A stretch of DNA of 64,000 nt, taken from positions 36,662 to 100,661 of the forward strand of contig JAVJSD010000034.1 of the NCBI GenBank assembly GCA_040219575.1, in the 5' to 3' direction. Under the pieces are notes generated by a model that saw nothing but the letters and a program-made list of their open reading frames with translations, was not told the origin of the DNA and searched no databases. The position numbers and the translations under genes were made by a program. The stretch is from JAVJSD01 sp040219575 (GTDB taxonomy: Bacteria; Planctomycetota; Planctomycetia; Pirellulales; Pirellulaceae). The stretch's first letter is position 1, and every line of letters begins with the position of its first letter. This document shows positions 9,836-20,500 of this stretch, piece after piece.

Positions 9836-10612
9836 ATGAACGAACGCGTCGAGGAAGAACTACCGATCCTGGCGTACGAGATCTACCCGCAACACGATAT
9901 GCCGCTCGAACCCGCGCCGATTCCCCGTCCGTGGATGGACGGCACGCAATCGCGGTTTGCATATCGTTGCTTGCCGCTGACGCTGGCCAACCAGGCGGGC
10001 TGGCTGATTCGCAATCCTTCGAGTTTTGCGGTCCGCTGGAACGGCGGCCCGCGGATTGAAGACACGGGCCTGGTGTTCGATCAGGTTCCGCCCGACTCGC
10101 GGATCAGCAGCCTGTTTGGACACGGCGTTGTGACGTTCAATCTTCCTTACCTGTTTCGCACTCCGCCGGGCATGAACCTGTGGGTCAAGGGTCCCTCGAA
10201 TTGGCCCAAAGACGGCGTGCAGGCGCTCGAAGGCCTGGTCGAAACCGATTGGACCGCCGCCTCGTTCACGATGAATTGGAAGTTGACCCGGCCCGACCAT
10301 CTCGTGCGGTTCGAACGGGGCGAGCCGATCTGCATGGTCGTGCCCTATCCACGTGGGTTGCTCGAAAGTTGTCGTCCACAACGACTCCCCCTGGCGGAGA
10401 ATCCACAACTGAAAAGCGCCTACCAGCGCTGGAGCCACGACCGCGACATATTCCACCAGCGTGTCGCGGAGGGCGATGAGCAGGCGCAGCGCGCGGGCTG
10501 GCAGAAGGACTATTTTCAGGGACGCGACCCGGGCAGCGACCGTTTCGGTTCGCACCAGACCAAACTGGGAGTCCGGCGTTTCGAATCGGGTGGCGAGAAA
10601 CACCATGGCTGA
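9836..10612 (+). CDS. DUF6065-family protein
   Basis: 258 aa, starting at the ATG 56 nt after the hydroxylase stop. The sequence, with an N-terminal LPILAYEIYP, a central NLPYLFRTPPGMNLWVKGP and a C-terminal helical WSHDRDIFHQRV segment, resembles the DUF6065 family. That family often sits beside cupin-like hydroxylases and TPR or sulfotransferase genes. No known catalytic motif can be recognised, and there is no signal peptide or membrane segment, so a cytoplasmic role is likely. Its last codons overlap the start of the sulfotransferase by 8 nt, indicating coupled translation. The molecular function is unknown. Confidence 0.75.
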   Translation: MNERVEEELPILAYEIYPQHDMPLEPAPIPRPWMDGTQSRFAYRCLPLTLANQAGWLIRNPSSFAVRWNGGPRIEDTGLVFDQVPPDSRISSLFGHGVVTFNLPYLFRTPPGMNLWVKGPSNWPKDGVQALEGLVETDWTAASFTMNWKLTRPDHLVRFERGEPICMVVPYPRGLLESCRPQRLPLAENPQLKSAYQRWSHDRDIFHQRVAEGDEQAQRAGWQKDYFQGRDPGSDRFGSHQTKLGVRRFESGGEKHHG

Positions 10613-11402
10613 CCAGTTCTTTTTGATCGGCCCTTTGCGCACGGGGTCGTCGTTACTCGCACGGTGCATCGACGATCATCCGTACGCCATCTGTCTGTGC
10701 GAATCGGAGATCAATCGCGCTCTCATCGGCGACTACTTCGTGGCCTTGCACTTTCAGCGCATGCTGCACCACGGGCTGGAGCCCCACGCGATCGTACGGC
10801 TCTTGGACCGACGGCGGCAAGACGATCTTCGCAGTTGGATGCAGTGGTACGCGGCGGCTCGGCCGCAGCTCAGCCGTCTTTACGACAAGGAAATTGCCTC
10901 GGTGCTAGGCGACAAGAGCCCCGACCTTTTCCGCAGTCGTGCAATCGTCGAGTTTCTTGCTCCTTCCTATCCACTGATCTACACGGTGCGCGATCCGCGG
11001 GCGATCTACCAGAGCATTCTCGACAACTCGAACGAGTCGCAGCGCGAGGAGCGCTGGAAGAACCTGGCGCTCAATTTCCTGGCCTGGGAGCCATTTCTCG
11101 ATCGGCCGAATGTGCTGGTTGTTCGCTACGAGGATCTCGTCGCGACGCCCGAAACGGTCATGCGCCGCGTCTACGAGCACGTCGGTCTCGTCTACTCGCC
11201 TCGGTTTCTGGAGCCTTTCGAGCGTAAACATCCCAAGCGATTCCTCTGGCAAACCTCGATCGATTGGGCGACCGGTATTCGACGCGACTTTGATGCGACG
11301 CGCGCTGATCGATGGAGAGAAACGCTCTCAGACGCGGATGAAATGAAAGTCTGCAACTCGGACGTCGTCGCCCACTTTATGCGGCGATTCGGCTATCGGT
11401 AG
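10605..11402 (+). CDS. Sulfotransferase (PAPS-dependent), short form
   Basis: 265 aa. The 5'-phosphosulfate loop is seen as IGPLRTGSSLLARCI (about residues 8-22), and the 3'-phosphate motif as YTVRDPRAIYQSIL near residue 125. A typical RYEDL follows near residue 173. These are the hallmarks of the sulfotransferase superfamily, which transfers sulfate from PAPS to hydroxyl groups of sugars, proteins or small molecules. The ATG lies inside the end of the DUF6065-like gene (8-nt overlap). Together with the hydroxylase it suggests sequential hydroxylation and sulfation of one target (inference). A second sulfotransferase with a TPR domain is encoded at 24610. Confidence 0.85.
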   Translation: MADQFFLIGPLRTGSSLLARCIDDHPYAICLCESEINRALIGDYFVALHFQRMLHHGLEPHAIVRLLDRRRQDDLRSWMQWYAAARPQLSRLYDKEIASVLGDKSPDLFRSRAIVEFLAPSYPLIYTVRDPRAIYQSILDNSNESQREERWKNLALNFLAWEPFLDRPNVLVVRYEDLVATPETVMRRVYEHVGLVYSPRFLEPFERKHPKRFLWQTSIDWATGIRRDFDATRADRWRETLSDADEMKVCNSDVVAHFMRRFGYR

Positions 11403-11467
11403 CGCGGCGGCTGCTTCTCGCTCCTTCTCTTCTGGCCGCAGTCATTCGTCAAACCAGCATTGTGTGG

Positions 11468-11819
11468 CCGACTCCGCGACGAGCACGCCGAACTCGCCCG
11501 GTTGGCCGCGGCGTCGCGTCCGGGCAGACACCCACGATTGTATCCGGGACGCCGAGCGGCGCGTGACCGCGATCGACAACGAACTGGCCACGCTTGACGG
11601 CGACTTGGTAGACGAGGCCGAGGTCGCCGCCGCGTTGGCGGACTTCGACGCCCTGTGGGACTGACTGGCCCCGCACGAACAATCCCGCGTGATCGAACTG
11701 CTGGTCGAGCGGGTCGAATACGACGGCGACGGCGGCAACGTCTCGATGTCTCGATCACCTTCCGATCGAGCGGCATCAAGACGCTGGCCGGCGAACTGCG
11801 AAAGGAGGAGGCGGCATGA
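11468..11819 (+). pseudogene. C-terminal remnant of a large serine recombinase
   Basis: Across shifting frames the plus strand encodes a run typical of resolvase/invertase-type recombinase C-termini: RLRDEHAELARLAAA, then ERRVTAIDNELATLDGDLVDE, then ALADFDALWD, then LAPHEQSRVIELLVERVEYD, then ITFRSSGIKTLAGELRKEE. Continuity needs a frame change near 11515, readthrough of TGA at 11662-11664, and another frame change near 11745. The catalytic N-terminal domain is absent. This is a decayed fragment, not an active gene. Confidence 0.75.
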
Positions 11820-11850
11820 TCAGAACTGAACGAAAGGTCCATTTCCAACT
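11816..11850 (+). pseudogene. 5' stub of the gene that usually follows this recombinase
   Basis: ATG at 11816 overlaps the recombinase stop and begins MIRTERKVHFQ, which I recognise as the usual start of a small DNA-binding-type protein encoded downstream of such recombinases. The similarity ends after about 11 codons, where the sequence switches to the 3' part of an oppositely oriented reading frame. It is therefore a truncated stub at a recombination junction. Confidence 0.4.
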
Positions 11851-12070
11851 CGAGAACGTCGGCCGGCATCAGGTTGTGGACGGGGTCACTATTCATCACG
11901 TCCCTCCTGCCGCTCGTCAGGACGTCGAGGTAGTAGATCATGCAGCCGTCGCCTAAGGCGTCGGGCTCGACCGGGTAGCTGTCGCCGCACTCAGGATTCT
12001 GGCACTCAACCGTCATGGTCGCATCGTCGGCGCAGGTTCGGCAGACGCCGTCTCGGGGATTCACGTGCAT
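11850..12070 (-). pseudogene. Truncated small zinc-ribbon protein
   Basis: The minus strand from ATG 12070 reads a cysteine-rich protein: C-R-T-C near residue 11, then ATMTVECQNPECGDSYPVEP, then DALGDGCMIYYLD. Two CxxC/CxxxxC knuckles suggest a zinc ribbon. After about 73 codons the frame runs into the recombinase remnant on the opposite strand, so the C-terminus looks lost. The function is unknown; it could instead be an intact short gene with an altered tail. Confidence 0.35.
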
Positions 12071-12188
12071 ACGCGCACCTCCAGAACCTCTTGGGTAGGG
12101 GAAAGAACCAAGACGCTCTTGGAGAGTGCCCCAGATTGAGCCGGCAAGTCAAAGTGGAGAGGGCCGGGATGGTTGCCTGGCCGAGACT

Positions 12189-12653
12189 TTGGATGAGAGC
12201 GACTTCACCTCCGCCCAGCGGCGAATCGCAGCCTTGCTCATTACACCAGGGAACTGACGAACTTCGAGGACGGCTTCCTGCTCGGCAAGCAATACATCCT
12301 GATGGACCGCGATGGCAAGTTCTGCCCGGCGTTCCGCGATCTGCTCGACGACGAAGGCGTCGAACCGAAGCTCTTGCCGCCGCGAAGCCCAAATTTGAAC
12401 GCCCATCTCGAGCGGTTCATGAGAAGCGCGAAATCTGAGTGCCTCGACAGAATGATCTTCTTCGGCGAGAACTCGCTGCGGCGGGCCGTCACGTCTTACT
12501 TACCTTGAGCACTACCACGCCGAGCGCAACCACCAGGGCCTGGACAACACGATCATCGAGCCGGGCGAGGAAGTGGGCCAGATAGCCGGCAAGATCGAGT
12601 GCCGCGAGCGCCTGGGCGGCATGCTGCGGTACTACCACCGCGCCGCGGCGTAG
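12189..12653 (+). pseudogene. IS transposase remnant (rve integrase core, C-terminal half)
   Basis: From about 12242 the plus strand encodes the second half of a DDE integrase-core transposase: LTNFEDGFLLGKQYILMDRD, PAFRDLLDDEGVEPKLLPPR, SPNLNAHLERFMRSAKSECL (with the final catalytic Glu region), then after a frame change near 12505 EHYHAERNHQGLDN and ECRERLGGMLRYYHRAAA with a stop at 12651-12653. The N-terminal half is missing and is replaced by an unrelated short piece (ETLDESDFTSAQRRIAALL in another frame, 12182-12240). Non-functional. Confidence 0.8.
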
Positions 12654-13169
12654 CGCTCGCCGCTCAAACGGTCATCGCGTCTACCCAATTTCCACGGACG
12701 CGGTGCGCGCTGATGGCGTTCCGCCGGTCCTCAACGCGCCGTCCCCGCACCAATGTCCACGCCGACCGCGCCATTCTCGACCGAAGATCCGCCAACGGAA
12801 CTCGGCAAACACCAGATTTTCAAAGAGCTTACACGTCGTCCGACTTTTTTGACCTTACGCGATCATCGAGCCGGGCGAGGAAGTGGGCCAGATAGCCGGC
12901 AAGATTGAGTGCCGCGAGCGCCTGGGCGGCATGCTGCGGTACTACCACCGCGCCGCGGCGTAGCGTTCGCCGCTCAAACGGTCATCGCGTCTACCCAAAT
13001 TCCACGGACGCGGTGCGCGCTGATGGCGTTCCAATGGCCTTCAACCAGGCATCCGCGAGCCAAAGTTCGCGACGGCCCGGGCATTCTCGACCGAAAATCC
13101 GCCGACGGAACTCGGCAAACACCAGATTCTCAAAGAGCTTACTCGTCGTCCGAGTTTTTTGACCTTACG
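12551..13169 (+). repeat. Two tandem copies of a 310-bp segment (3' end of the IS remnant)
   Basis: The segment starting GATCATCGAGCCGGGCGAGG at 12551 recurs at 12861. Both copies run through the transposase C-terminus (ERLGGMLRYYHRAAA, stop), about 190 bp of common non-coding sequence, and end with TTTTTTGACCTTACG (copy 1 to about 12859, copy 2 to about 13169). The two copies differ by scattered substitutions, most densely in the last third. The duplication leaves a second, orphan copy of the last transposase codons at 12862-12963. Confidence 0.9.
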
Positions 13170-13194
13170 AGGTACGTCATTCCCGGAAGGCCCC

Positions 13195-14529
13195 TTATTC
13201 TCCGACGGCGCTCTTGGGAATCGATCTCACTGGTAGTACGCAGCCGAAGTCAACTGAAGCAGTGATAGCCGACAACTCAAGGTAGCTCTTGGCCTGCTTA
13301 TCTCCATGTGCAGCTTGCTCCCGCCAAATTTCCACAATGTGGGCGGGCTTCTTCTGAACGACTCCTTCTCGGTGCTCTGCGCCCATGTCCAATAGCAGTC
13401 TGGCCACTGGGTAGTGCTCGTCAAAAGTCACCGCGTTGTTGCAGTGAAACAGATGTGCATCCAACGGTGTTCCCCCGGTGTCGCTTCTCGCATCGATATC
13501 AGCGCCCGCGTCAATCAGCAATTGCGCTACTTCCGTTGATCTCGCATAGAATAGCGGCGTTCTCTGGGCTACACCACGAACATCGGGGTTGGCGCCGGAG
13601 TCCAACAACAGTCGAACAACCTGAGCATGATCGAACTTCACGGCCACTTCCAGTCCGCTGTCGGCAGGAAACCCGAGTTCAAGCAGTCGTCCTGTGGTTT
13701 CAACGTTACCTGCCAAGCTGCTCTCGAAAACAGGCGACAAACCGCCCAAGTCTCTGGAAAACACTCCGCGGGATGCCAGGAGATCAATCACTGATCGATT
13801 GCCATACATCGCTGCATATTCGGGAATCGTGACGGGATGCACGACGACTCTGCGTCCGACATCGAACGTAAGCTGCGGCATGGGCGCTTTGATGCCATCA
13901 ATACTGAGAGCCTCTGCATTCAGTGTTTTCAGATTATCGCATCGCCCATTTGCAATGTCGCGGAATACCGCTAGATTGCGGTCTTCAATTGCTTCGCGAC
14001 TTCCCTCCCGCTCAATCAGGAATCGTTGCTTGTCGCGAATCTTTGTCAACACGAGATCATGCTCGTCCGGACGACGGTACAGCTCGCGATACAATGCGCC
14101 TCCAACCATCTCATATGCGTCCACGTATCGCCAATCGACCACATCGGCCATTCGACAATGCATCTTTCCTGAGGGATGCGGCGTAAGGGTATTCTCGACG
14201 CGAAGCCCAGACACACTGTCATTGCTGACCGAGTCAACGAGCACCCCTACTGGAAGGTAGCAGTCGCCAGAATCTTCAAGGGTAACGACAAGAAAATCGG
14301 TTTGTGCTCGAGAACGATTGCGAAAGGCGGCAACAAACTGTCCCAACGACTGGCGAGATAAGCTGATCTCGCGCACCAAGGCTTCATCGGGGTCGCTGTG
14401 ACCTGACCGTGCACTAGACATGCGGTCGATCTTCCTCTTCTGTGTCTCGACAAGCCCATTGTCAGTGCATCCGACCACGCAAAGCAGAGCCAAGCCGATC
14501 AAGCTGGCACTCGCAATTTCTCTATGCAT
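13195..14529 (-). CDS. Ankyrin-repeat lipoprotein directly downstream of the RHS toxin gene
   Basis: 444 aa from ATG 14529. That start places a lipoprotein signal at the N-terminus (hydrophobic LIGLALL followed by CVVG-C, Cys21), so it should be exported and lipid-anchored. A start at 14562 would bury the signal and overlap the RHS gene by 26 nt. Residues about 235-395 contain ankyrin-type helices (VARLLLDMGAE, VVRLLLDSGANPDVRG, VAQLLIDAGADIDAR). The ribosome site AGGA is formed by the last codons of the RHS gene (CAG GAA TAG), so translation is coupled. Position, coupling and fold suggest an immunity or chaperone partner of the RHS C-terminal toxin (inference); no homologous immunity family was recognised. 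Confidence 0.7.
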   Translation of the reverse strand: MHREIASASLIGLALLCVVGCTDNGLVETQKRKIDRMSSARSGHSDPDEALVREISLSRQSLGQFVAAFRNRSRAQTDFLVVTLEDSGDCYLPVGVLVDSVSNDSVSGLRVENTLTPHPSGKMHCRMADVVDWRYVDAYEMVGGALYRELYRRPDEHDLVLTKIRDKQRFLIEREGSREAIEDRNLAVFRDIANGRCDNLKTLNAEALSIDGIKAPMPQLTFDVGRRVVVHPVTIPEYAAMYGNRSVIDLLASRGVFSRDLGGLSPVFESSLAGNVETTGRLLELGFPADSGLEVAVKFDHAQVVRLLLDSGANPDVRGVAQRTPLFYARSTEVAQLLIDAGADIDARSDTGGTPLDAHLFHCNNAVTFDEHYPVARLLLDMGAEHREGVVQKKPAHIVEIWREQAAHGDKQAKSYLELSAITASVDFGCVLPVRSIPKSAVGE

Positions 14530-14536
14530 CAGTTCA

Positions 14537-17500
14537 CTATTCCTGGCGCTGCTGTCGCTCACACTCTCTAATATATTCGGTCGTATACCTGCTTATAGAG
14601 CCGCTAGAAAAGTCGCCTGTAGTCCAACGTCGCCCCTCGACATAAAGTATACTTGGAACTATATCTCGAATTCCAAATTCGTACTTGGATTGCCCCTGTC
14701 GCTCACGAACGGCGCTCAGCATCGCGTCCTCATACTCCCTCAACAATTGATCCTCTTTACCCATGCTCGTTTCAACGGCCGACTTCCACATGGCTGCAAA
14801 CCCAAAATGCTGCTCTTCTAGGAGTTGAAGCAGGACAGATGGATCCGTTCCTTTTGTATGGTCCGGCTTGATCAGGTGCTCGACAAATTCCTGCTTATCG
14901 CCTCTCAACGCCGCCTGCATCGCATTTCTGATACCCTTACTCGAAGGTTCGTCAGGACTAAGGATCCTTGCAAAGTCGGCTGCATCGGCCACGTTACCTA
15001 TGCGGTCCCCAATGAACCCTATCGCGGAAACAAACACAAGCAGCTTCTGCAGCTTCCCACGCTTCTTTAGGGACGTGATTCCCTTTTTGACAACCTTCTC
15101 GTCTGACGTAACATCCAGGCCGTCAGGACGTACACGAGATCCGGGTTTGGCCAAGTCCTCCTTGACTCCACATGTGAAGTTCTTGATGACTTCGTTATCC
15201 TTCGATCCGTCCCAATTCTTGCCGGCCCAGATATTCTCAACAACGTCACGTGCCGAAACATCTTTGCGGCCCGATAATTTCCACTCAAGCAACTGGTCAG
15301 CCACTTCAAGGTCGTATTCTGGATGGCTAACGCCGTTATAAATGGAACTGTAGTTATGCCCGCCTTTTAGTTTCCCTGAGTACATTCCGGCAAAGGTATG
15401 CCATTCTTCTTCAGTAATGAGCTTTGCGCGGTGCAGAGTGGTGGCAACCCACATGGTTACCCAGTGGTGGCCCTCGGCCAAGCCGCTGGGATCTGTGGAG
15501 ACTGTTGGGTGGTTGCCCACATAACGGTAGGGATTGTTATAGTCGTCGTAGATTGGATCCTCGCTGATCCACTGGCCGATGGCGGCGGCGTAGTAGCGGG
15601 CGCGGTTGAATTGGAGGTCGCTTTCGTAGTCGCGCTCGCGGCCGGTGTAAGCGTAGACATGAATGACTGCGGGCGCAGTTTCGGAGGTGATGGCGCCGTA
15701 GGCGTCGTAGGTGATGTGGTTGACGACGGTGCCGTCGTTCTCGACAAGGTCGCGGACGCTGCCGAGGTTGTCGGTGAGGGCCCAGAGGACATCGCCCGTG
15801 GCGTCTTCGTCGGCGAGGATCTGGTCGACCTGCTCGCCGTGCAGGTACCGATTTGTCAAAGAGCCGGTTTCGTCGAAGACGAGCACGATCGCATCGCCGT
15901 CGTAAACGTAAGACTCGCCCACCGCCGAGCCACCGCCCGCGCCGTCGGCGTCGATGGACTTGGCGATGCGGCGGTTGAACACGTCGTAGGTGTATTCTAC
16001 CGCGTGCGTCACCACGTCGGAACTGTTCTTCTGGGTGATCTTGACCAACCGGTTGCGGTGGTCCCACTCGTACTCGGTGTAGTCGCCCGTGCTGATGTTC
16101 GACTTGAGGACGCGGTTCCCCTCGTCGTCGTACTCGTAGTTGAACGTGCCGTCGGTGAAGAGCAGGTTGTTGTCGCCGGTGGTGTAGCCGCTGACGGTGC
16201 GGTTGCCGTTCTCGTCGTGGCTGTACGCCTCGTCGGTCTGGAAGTCGTGATCGGCGTCTGTGACCTGGTTCGTATCGTCGTACGTGTAGCCGCTGGTTCC
16301 GTCGTTGCCCACCAGCGACGTGAAGTCCATCTGCGTGACGCGGCTGGCGGCGTCGAACGTCCAGTCGTAGTCAGCGAAGGTGGTCGTGTCCTCGGTGTGC
16401 GTCAGGTCGGTGAGCCGGCCGATGCCGTCGTAACCGTAGTCCGTCTCCGCCACCAGGTGCGTGCTGCCGCCGTCGGTATCTTTGTAGCGGGCGACGTTCG
16501 TGTACTGCCCGGCCGCGTTGTAGGCGAAATCGACCCGCTTCTCGGCGACGGTGTTTCCGCCGGTGACGCCGGTTTGCTCGATCTTGGTGAGCCGCTGGAG
16601 GTTGTCGTAAGTGTAGGTGTTGTTGAAGTCGTCGTAGAGGCTGGCGCCGATGACTTCGAGTGCAGGCACGTCCCCTGTCTCGTCGTTAAACTGGACAAGC
16701 CAAGCTTGGGCGCCCGCGACTTCCGTCACTGTCACGTCGGTAATGCCGTTGAGGGCTTCCAGCGCCGCCTCCACCTCGCTTGCGGAGGCGTCGTAGTCGA
16801 TTTGCGCAGTTTCCTCTCCATCGAATTCCAGCGAGAAGTCACCGCCGGTGGCGTCGAAGAGTTCTACTCGCTGGATCTCGTCGACCACCTCGTGGCCTTG
16901 GACGAGCGTGCCTTGGGCGACGATGACGTCGTCGCCATTACCGATGCCCCAAATGAAAGGAACGTTTGTTCCCGCTAGTTGCCCTACGAATTCGAATGTG
17001 ACAGTCGTTCTGCGCATCTCGTTGAACGGATTCGGATCTCGCTCCGAGGTATAGTATGTCTCCTCGGCAACGGACGAGATCGAAACATTGTCACTTCCAA
17101 AAAACAGGTCATCTTCGAGTGCGGAGTCGTACTTGTCACCGATGGCGCCAACGCCAAAGTAACCCTTGTAAATTGGTGCACTTGTGATTGTTCCGTATGG
17201 GCCTTCACGTTCCAGCACAACGGAGCCGGTTGCTATCTCGGGGTCCCAAGTGATGATCGACATTTGCACTTCGTTTTCCGCCAGCTCTCCCTTGGTGACT
17301 TCCGTCACCTCCGCCGTTGCGAGTCCCGTTAGCCCCGTTCCGTCGTCATGCAATACGTGATAGTCCGTGCGCGAGCCGACGGCATTGAACGATTGCGTGA
17401 TTCGGGCGGCGGGACCGGTGAGGCTGAGGGCGTCGATTTGCGTCGCCCGCCCGAGGTTGTCGTACTCGTATGCGTAGAGCGATGCGTCGTCCCTGGCCAG

Positions 17501-20500
17501 CGTCATTTGGCTGGCAGCATCGTATTCGAATTCCAGCGTGTTGACGGTCGTCATGCCGTCAATCCAGACTTCGCCGGTTTGGCGGTAGAGGCCGTCGTAG
17601 GTGTATTCGGTCACCAGGCCGTTGCGGTCGGTCTTTTCGGTGAGGTTGCCGACCGAGTCGTACTCGAAGTAGCGGGTGTCGGTGAGTTCGTTCGTCTCCT
17701 CGATCACCCGGTCGAGGCCGTCGTAGACCCAACTGGTCACATTGCCGACCGGATCGGTGAGGCTGGTCATGTTGCCGACGGCGTCGTACGTGAAGGCGGT
17801 CTCCGGGTTGTCGAGTGAGCCCATGCCGTCGGGATCGGGCTGGATGGTCTTGGTGCGGCGGTAAAGGTTGTCGTACTCGTAGGTGGTGACGTTCTCCAGC
17901 GGATCGGTCATGCTGACGATGTTGCCGACAAGATCGTAGGCGTATTCGGTCTCGGGCGCCGGGTCGCCGGTGCCCGTGCCGTCGGGATCGGGTTGGATGA
18001 CCTTGGTCTGACGGCCGAGGGCGTCGTACTCGAAGCTGGTTTCCCGGCTGAGCGGATCGGTCAGTGTGGTGAGTTGGCCGGCGAGATCGTACTCGTAGCT
18101 GATGACCGGACTGGGATCGCCGGTACCGCTGCCGTCGGGATCGGGCTGGGTGACGGTGATCAGCCGGTAAAGGTTGTCGTAGGCGTAGGTGGTGACGTTG
18201 TCGAGCGCGTCGGTCTGACTGGTGAGATTGCCGGCCAGGTCGTAGGCGTATTCGATTTCGGGGGACGGGTCGCCGGTTCCGGCGCCATCGGGATCGGGCT
18301 GAATGACCTTGGTCCACCGGCCTAGTGCGTCGTACTGGAAGCTGGTTTCGCGCAATAGCGGGTCGATGATCTTGGTGAGTTGCCCGGCGTCGTCGTACTC
18401 GTACGCAGTGACGGGACTTTCCAGCGAACCGCCTGTGCCGTCGGGGTCGGCCTGCGTGACCAAGACCAGGCGGTAGAGATCGTCGTAGGCGTAAGTGGTG
18501 ACGTTGTCGAGCGCGTCGGTTTCTGTGAGGAGGTTTCCGACGAGATCGTAAGTGTAAGTGGTTTGCGGCGCTTCGAGCGGTCCGCCCGTGCCGTCGGGGT
18601 CGGGCAAGGTGACAGACGTTCGCCGGCCGAGGACATCGTAGATGAAGTCGATCTCTCGCGAGTGCGGATCGGTGATCTTGATAAGCTGTCCCGCTAGGTC
18701 GTAGAGATAGGTTGTGACGGGACTGGAGACGCCGACGCCGACGCCATCAGGGTCTGCCTCGGTGATGGTGATCAGGCGGTAAAGATCGTCGTAGGTATAA
18801 GTGGTGGTGTTCCCTTCGGCATCGGTTTCGGTAAGGAGGTTCCCCACAAGATCGTAGGTGTACGTCATTTCGGGGGCGGGGTCGCCCGTGCCGATTCCGT
18901 CGAGGTCGGGGAGAATGACCTTGGTTTGTCTACCCAGCGCGTCGTACTCATAGCTGGTGATGCGGCTGAGGGCGTCGGTGACCTTGGTGAGTTGGCCGGC
19001 GGAGTCGTACTCGAACGTGGTGACGGGACTGGGGTCGCCGACGCCGGCGCCGTCGGGATCTTCGCCGGTGATGCTGGTCAGGCGGTAGAGATTATCGTAG
19101 GCGTAGGTGGTGGTGTTTCCTTCGGCGTCGGTCTCGGTAAGCGTGTTGCCGACGGCGTCGTAGGCGTGGGTCATCTCCGGCGGATCGATTCCGCCTGGGC
19201 CGTCGAGGTCGGGAAGGGTGACGGTGACCAAACGGCCCAGCCCATCGTACTCGTAGCTGGTGGTGCGGCCGAGTTCGTCGGTCTGGCTGACAAGCTGGCC
19301 GGCGTCGTCGTAGGAATAGGTCACGTACGGCGCCGGATCTTGATCGGAGGTATCGGGATCCGGCAGCGTGGTCTTCACGAGCCGGTTCAGATTGTCGTAT
19401 TCGTAGGTGGTGGTGTTTCCTTCGGCGTCGGTCTCGGTGAGCGTATTGCCGACGGCGTCGTAGGTGTAGGTCAATTCCGGCGCGGGGGCGCCGCCTGCGC
19501 CGTCGAGATCGGGCAAGGTGACTTTCGTCAAGCGACCGAGGTCGTCGTACTCATAGGTGGTCTCGCGGCTGAGGGCGTCGGTTTCGCTGATAAGTTGTCC
19601 CGCGTCGTCGTACTCGTAGTTGATTTCCGGCTGCGTCATGCCGCCCTGTCCGTCGGGATCGGACAGCGTGACCTTGATCAGGCGACTGTTGATGTCGTAC
19701 TGGTAGGTGGTGGTGTTGCCTTCGGCGTCGGTGGTGGTGGCGACGTTGCCGAGGGCGTCGTAGGTGTAGGTCAGCTCGGGCGGATCGTCGCCGCCCGCGC
19801 CGTCGAGATCGGGCAGAATCGTGGTGGTCATGCGTCCGGCGGCGTCGTAGACGTAGCTGGTGACGCGGGACAGTGGATCGGTCTGGGTGAGGAGCCGGCC
19901 CACGTCGTCGTAGGTGTAGGCGACGACGGGCGACGACTGTCCGCTGCCGGGGCTGTCGGGATCGGGGAGCGTGATTTCGACGAGGCGGCCGCGGTCGTCG
20001 TACTCGTATTCCGTGACGTTGCCGAGCGGGTCGGTCTCGGTGAGGCGATTGCCGGCGTCGTCGTAGGTGTAGGTGTACTCGGGGGCGGACTGTCCGCCCG
20101 CGCCGTCGGGATCGGGCAAGGTCGTGCCGATCAGCCAACCGATATTGTTGTACTCGTACTCGGTGCGGCGGCCGAGGCCGTCGATCATGGCGGTCTGGTT
20201 GCCGTAGGCGTCGTACTCGTAGGTGATGTTGGTCTCGTCGGCGGTGTTCTTGGCGTAGGTAACGCCCATGAGCCAACCGAATTCGTCCTCCTGGTCGTCG
20301 TCTTCGTAGGTGTACTCCGTGACGCGGCCGAGGGGATCGGTTTCGGTGAGCAGCAGTCCGGCCGGCAGATCGCCCGCCTGCTGCGGCGCGGCGGTGTAGG
20401 TGAAGCTGGTGGTGACGTCGTCGGTTTCCTGGTTGATCTGGTCGTCGATCTGGCCGACAACCAAAGTTACGGACAACAGGTTGCCGGTGCTGGAGTCGAC

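Noticed and set aside
15398..16978. A 526-codon plus-strand frame (and similar ones at 18926-20611 and 20762-21808)
   Set aside because: Antisense of YD repeats; low-complexity valine/glycine translation and no ribosome site.
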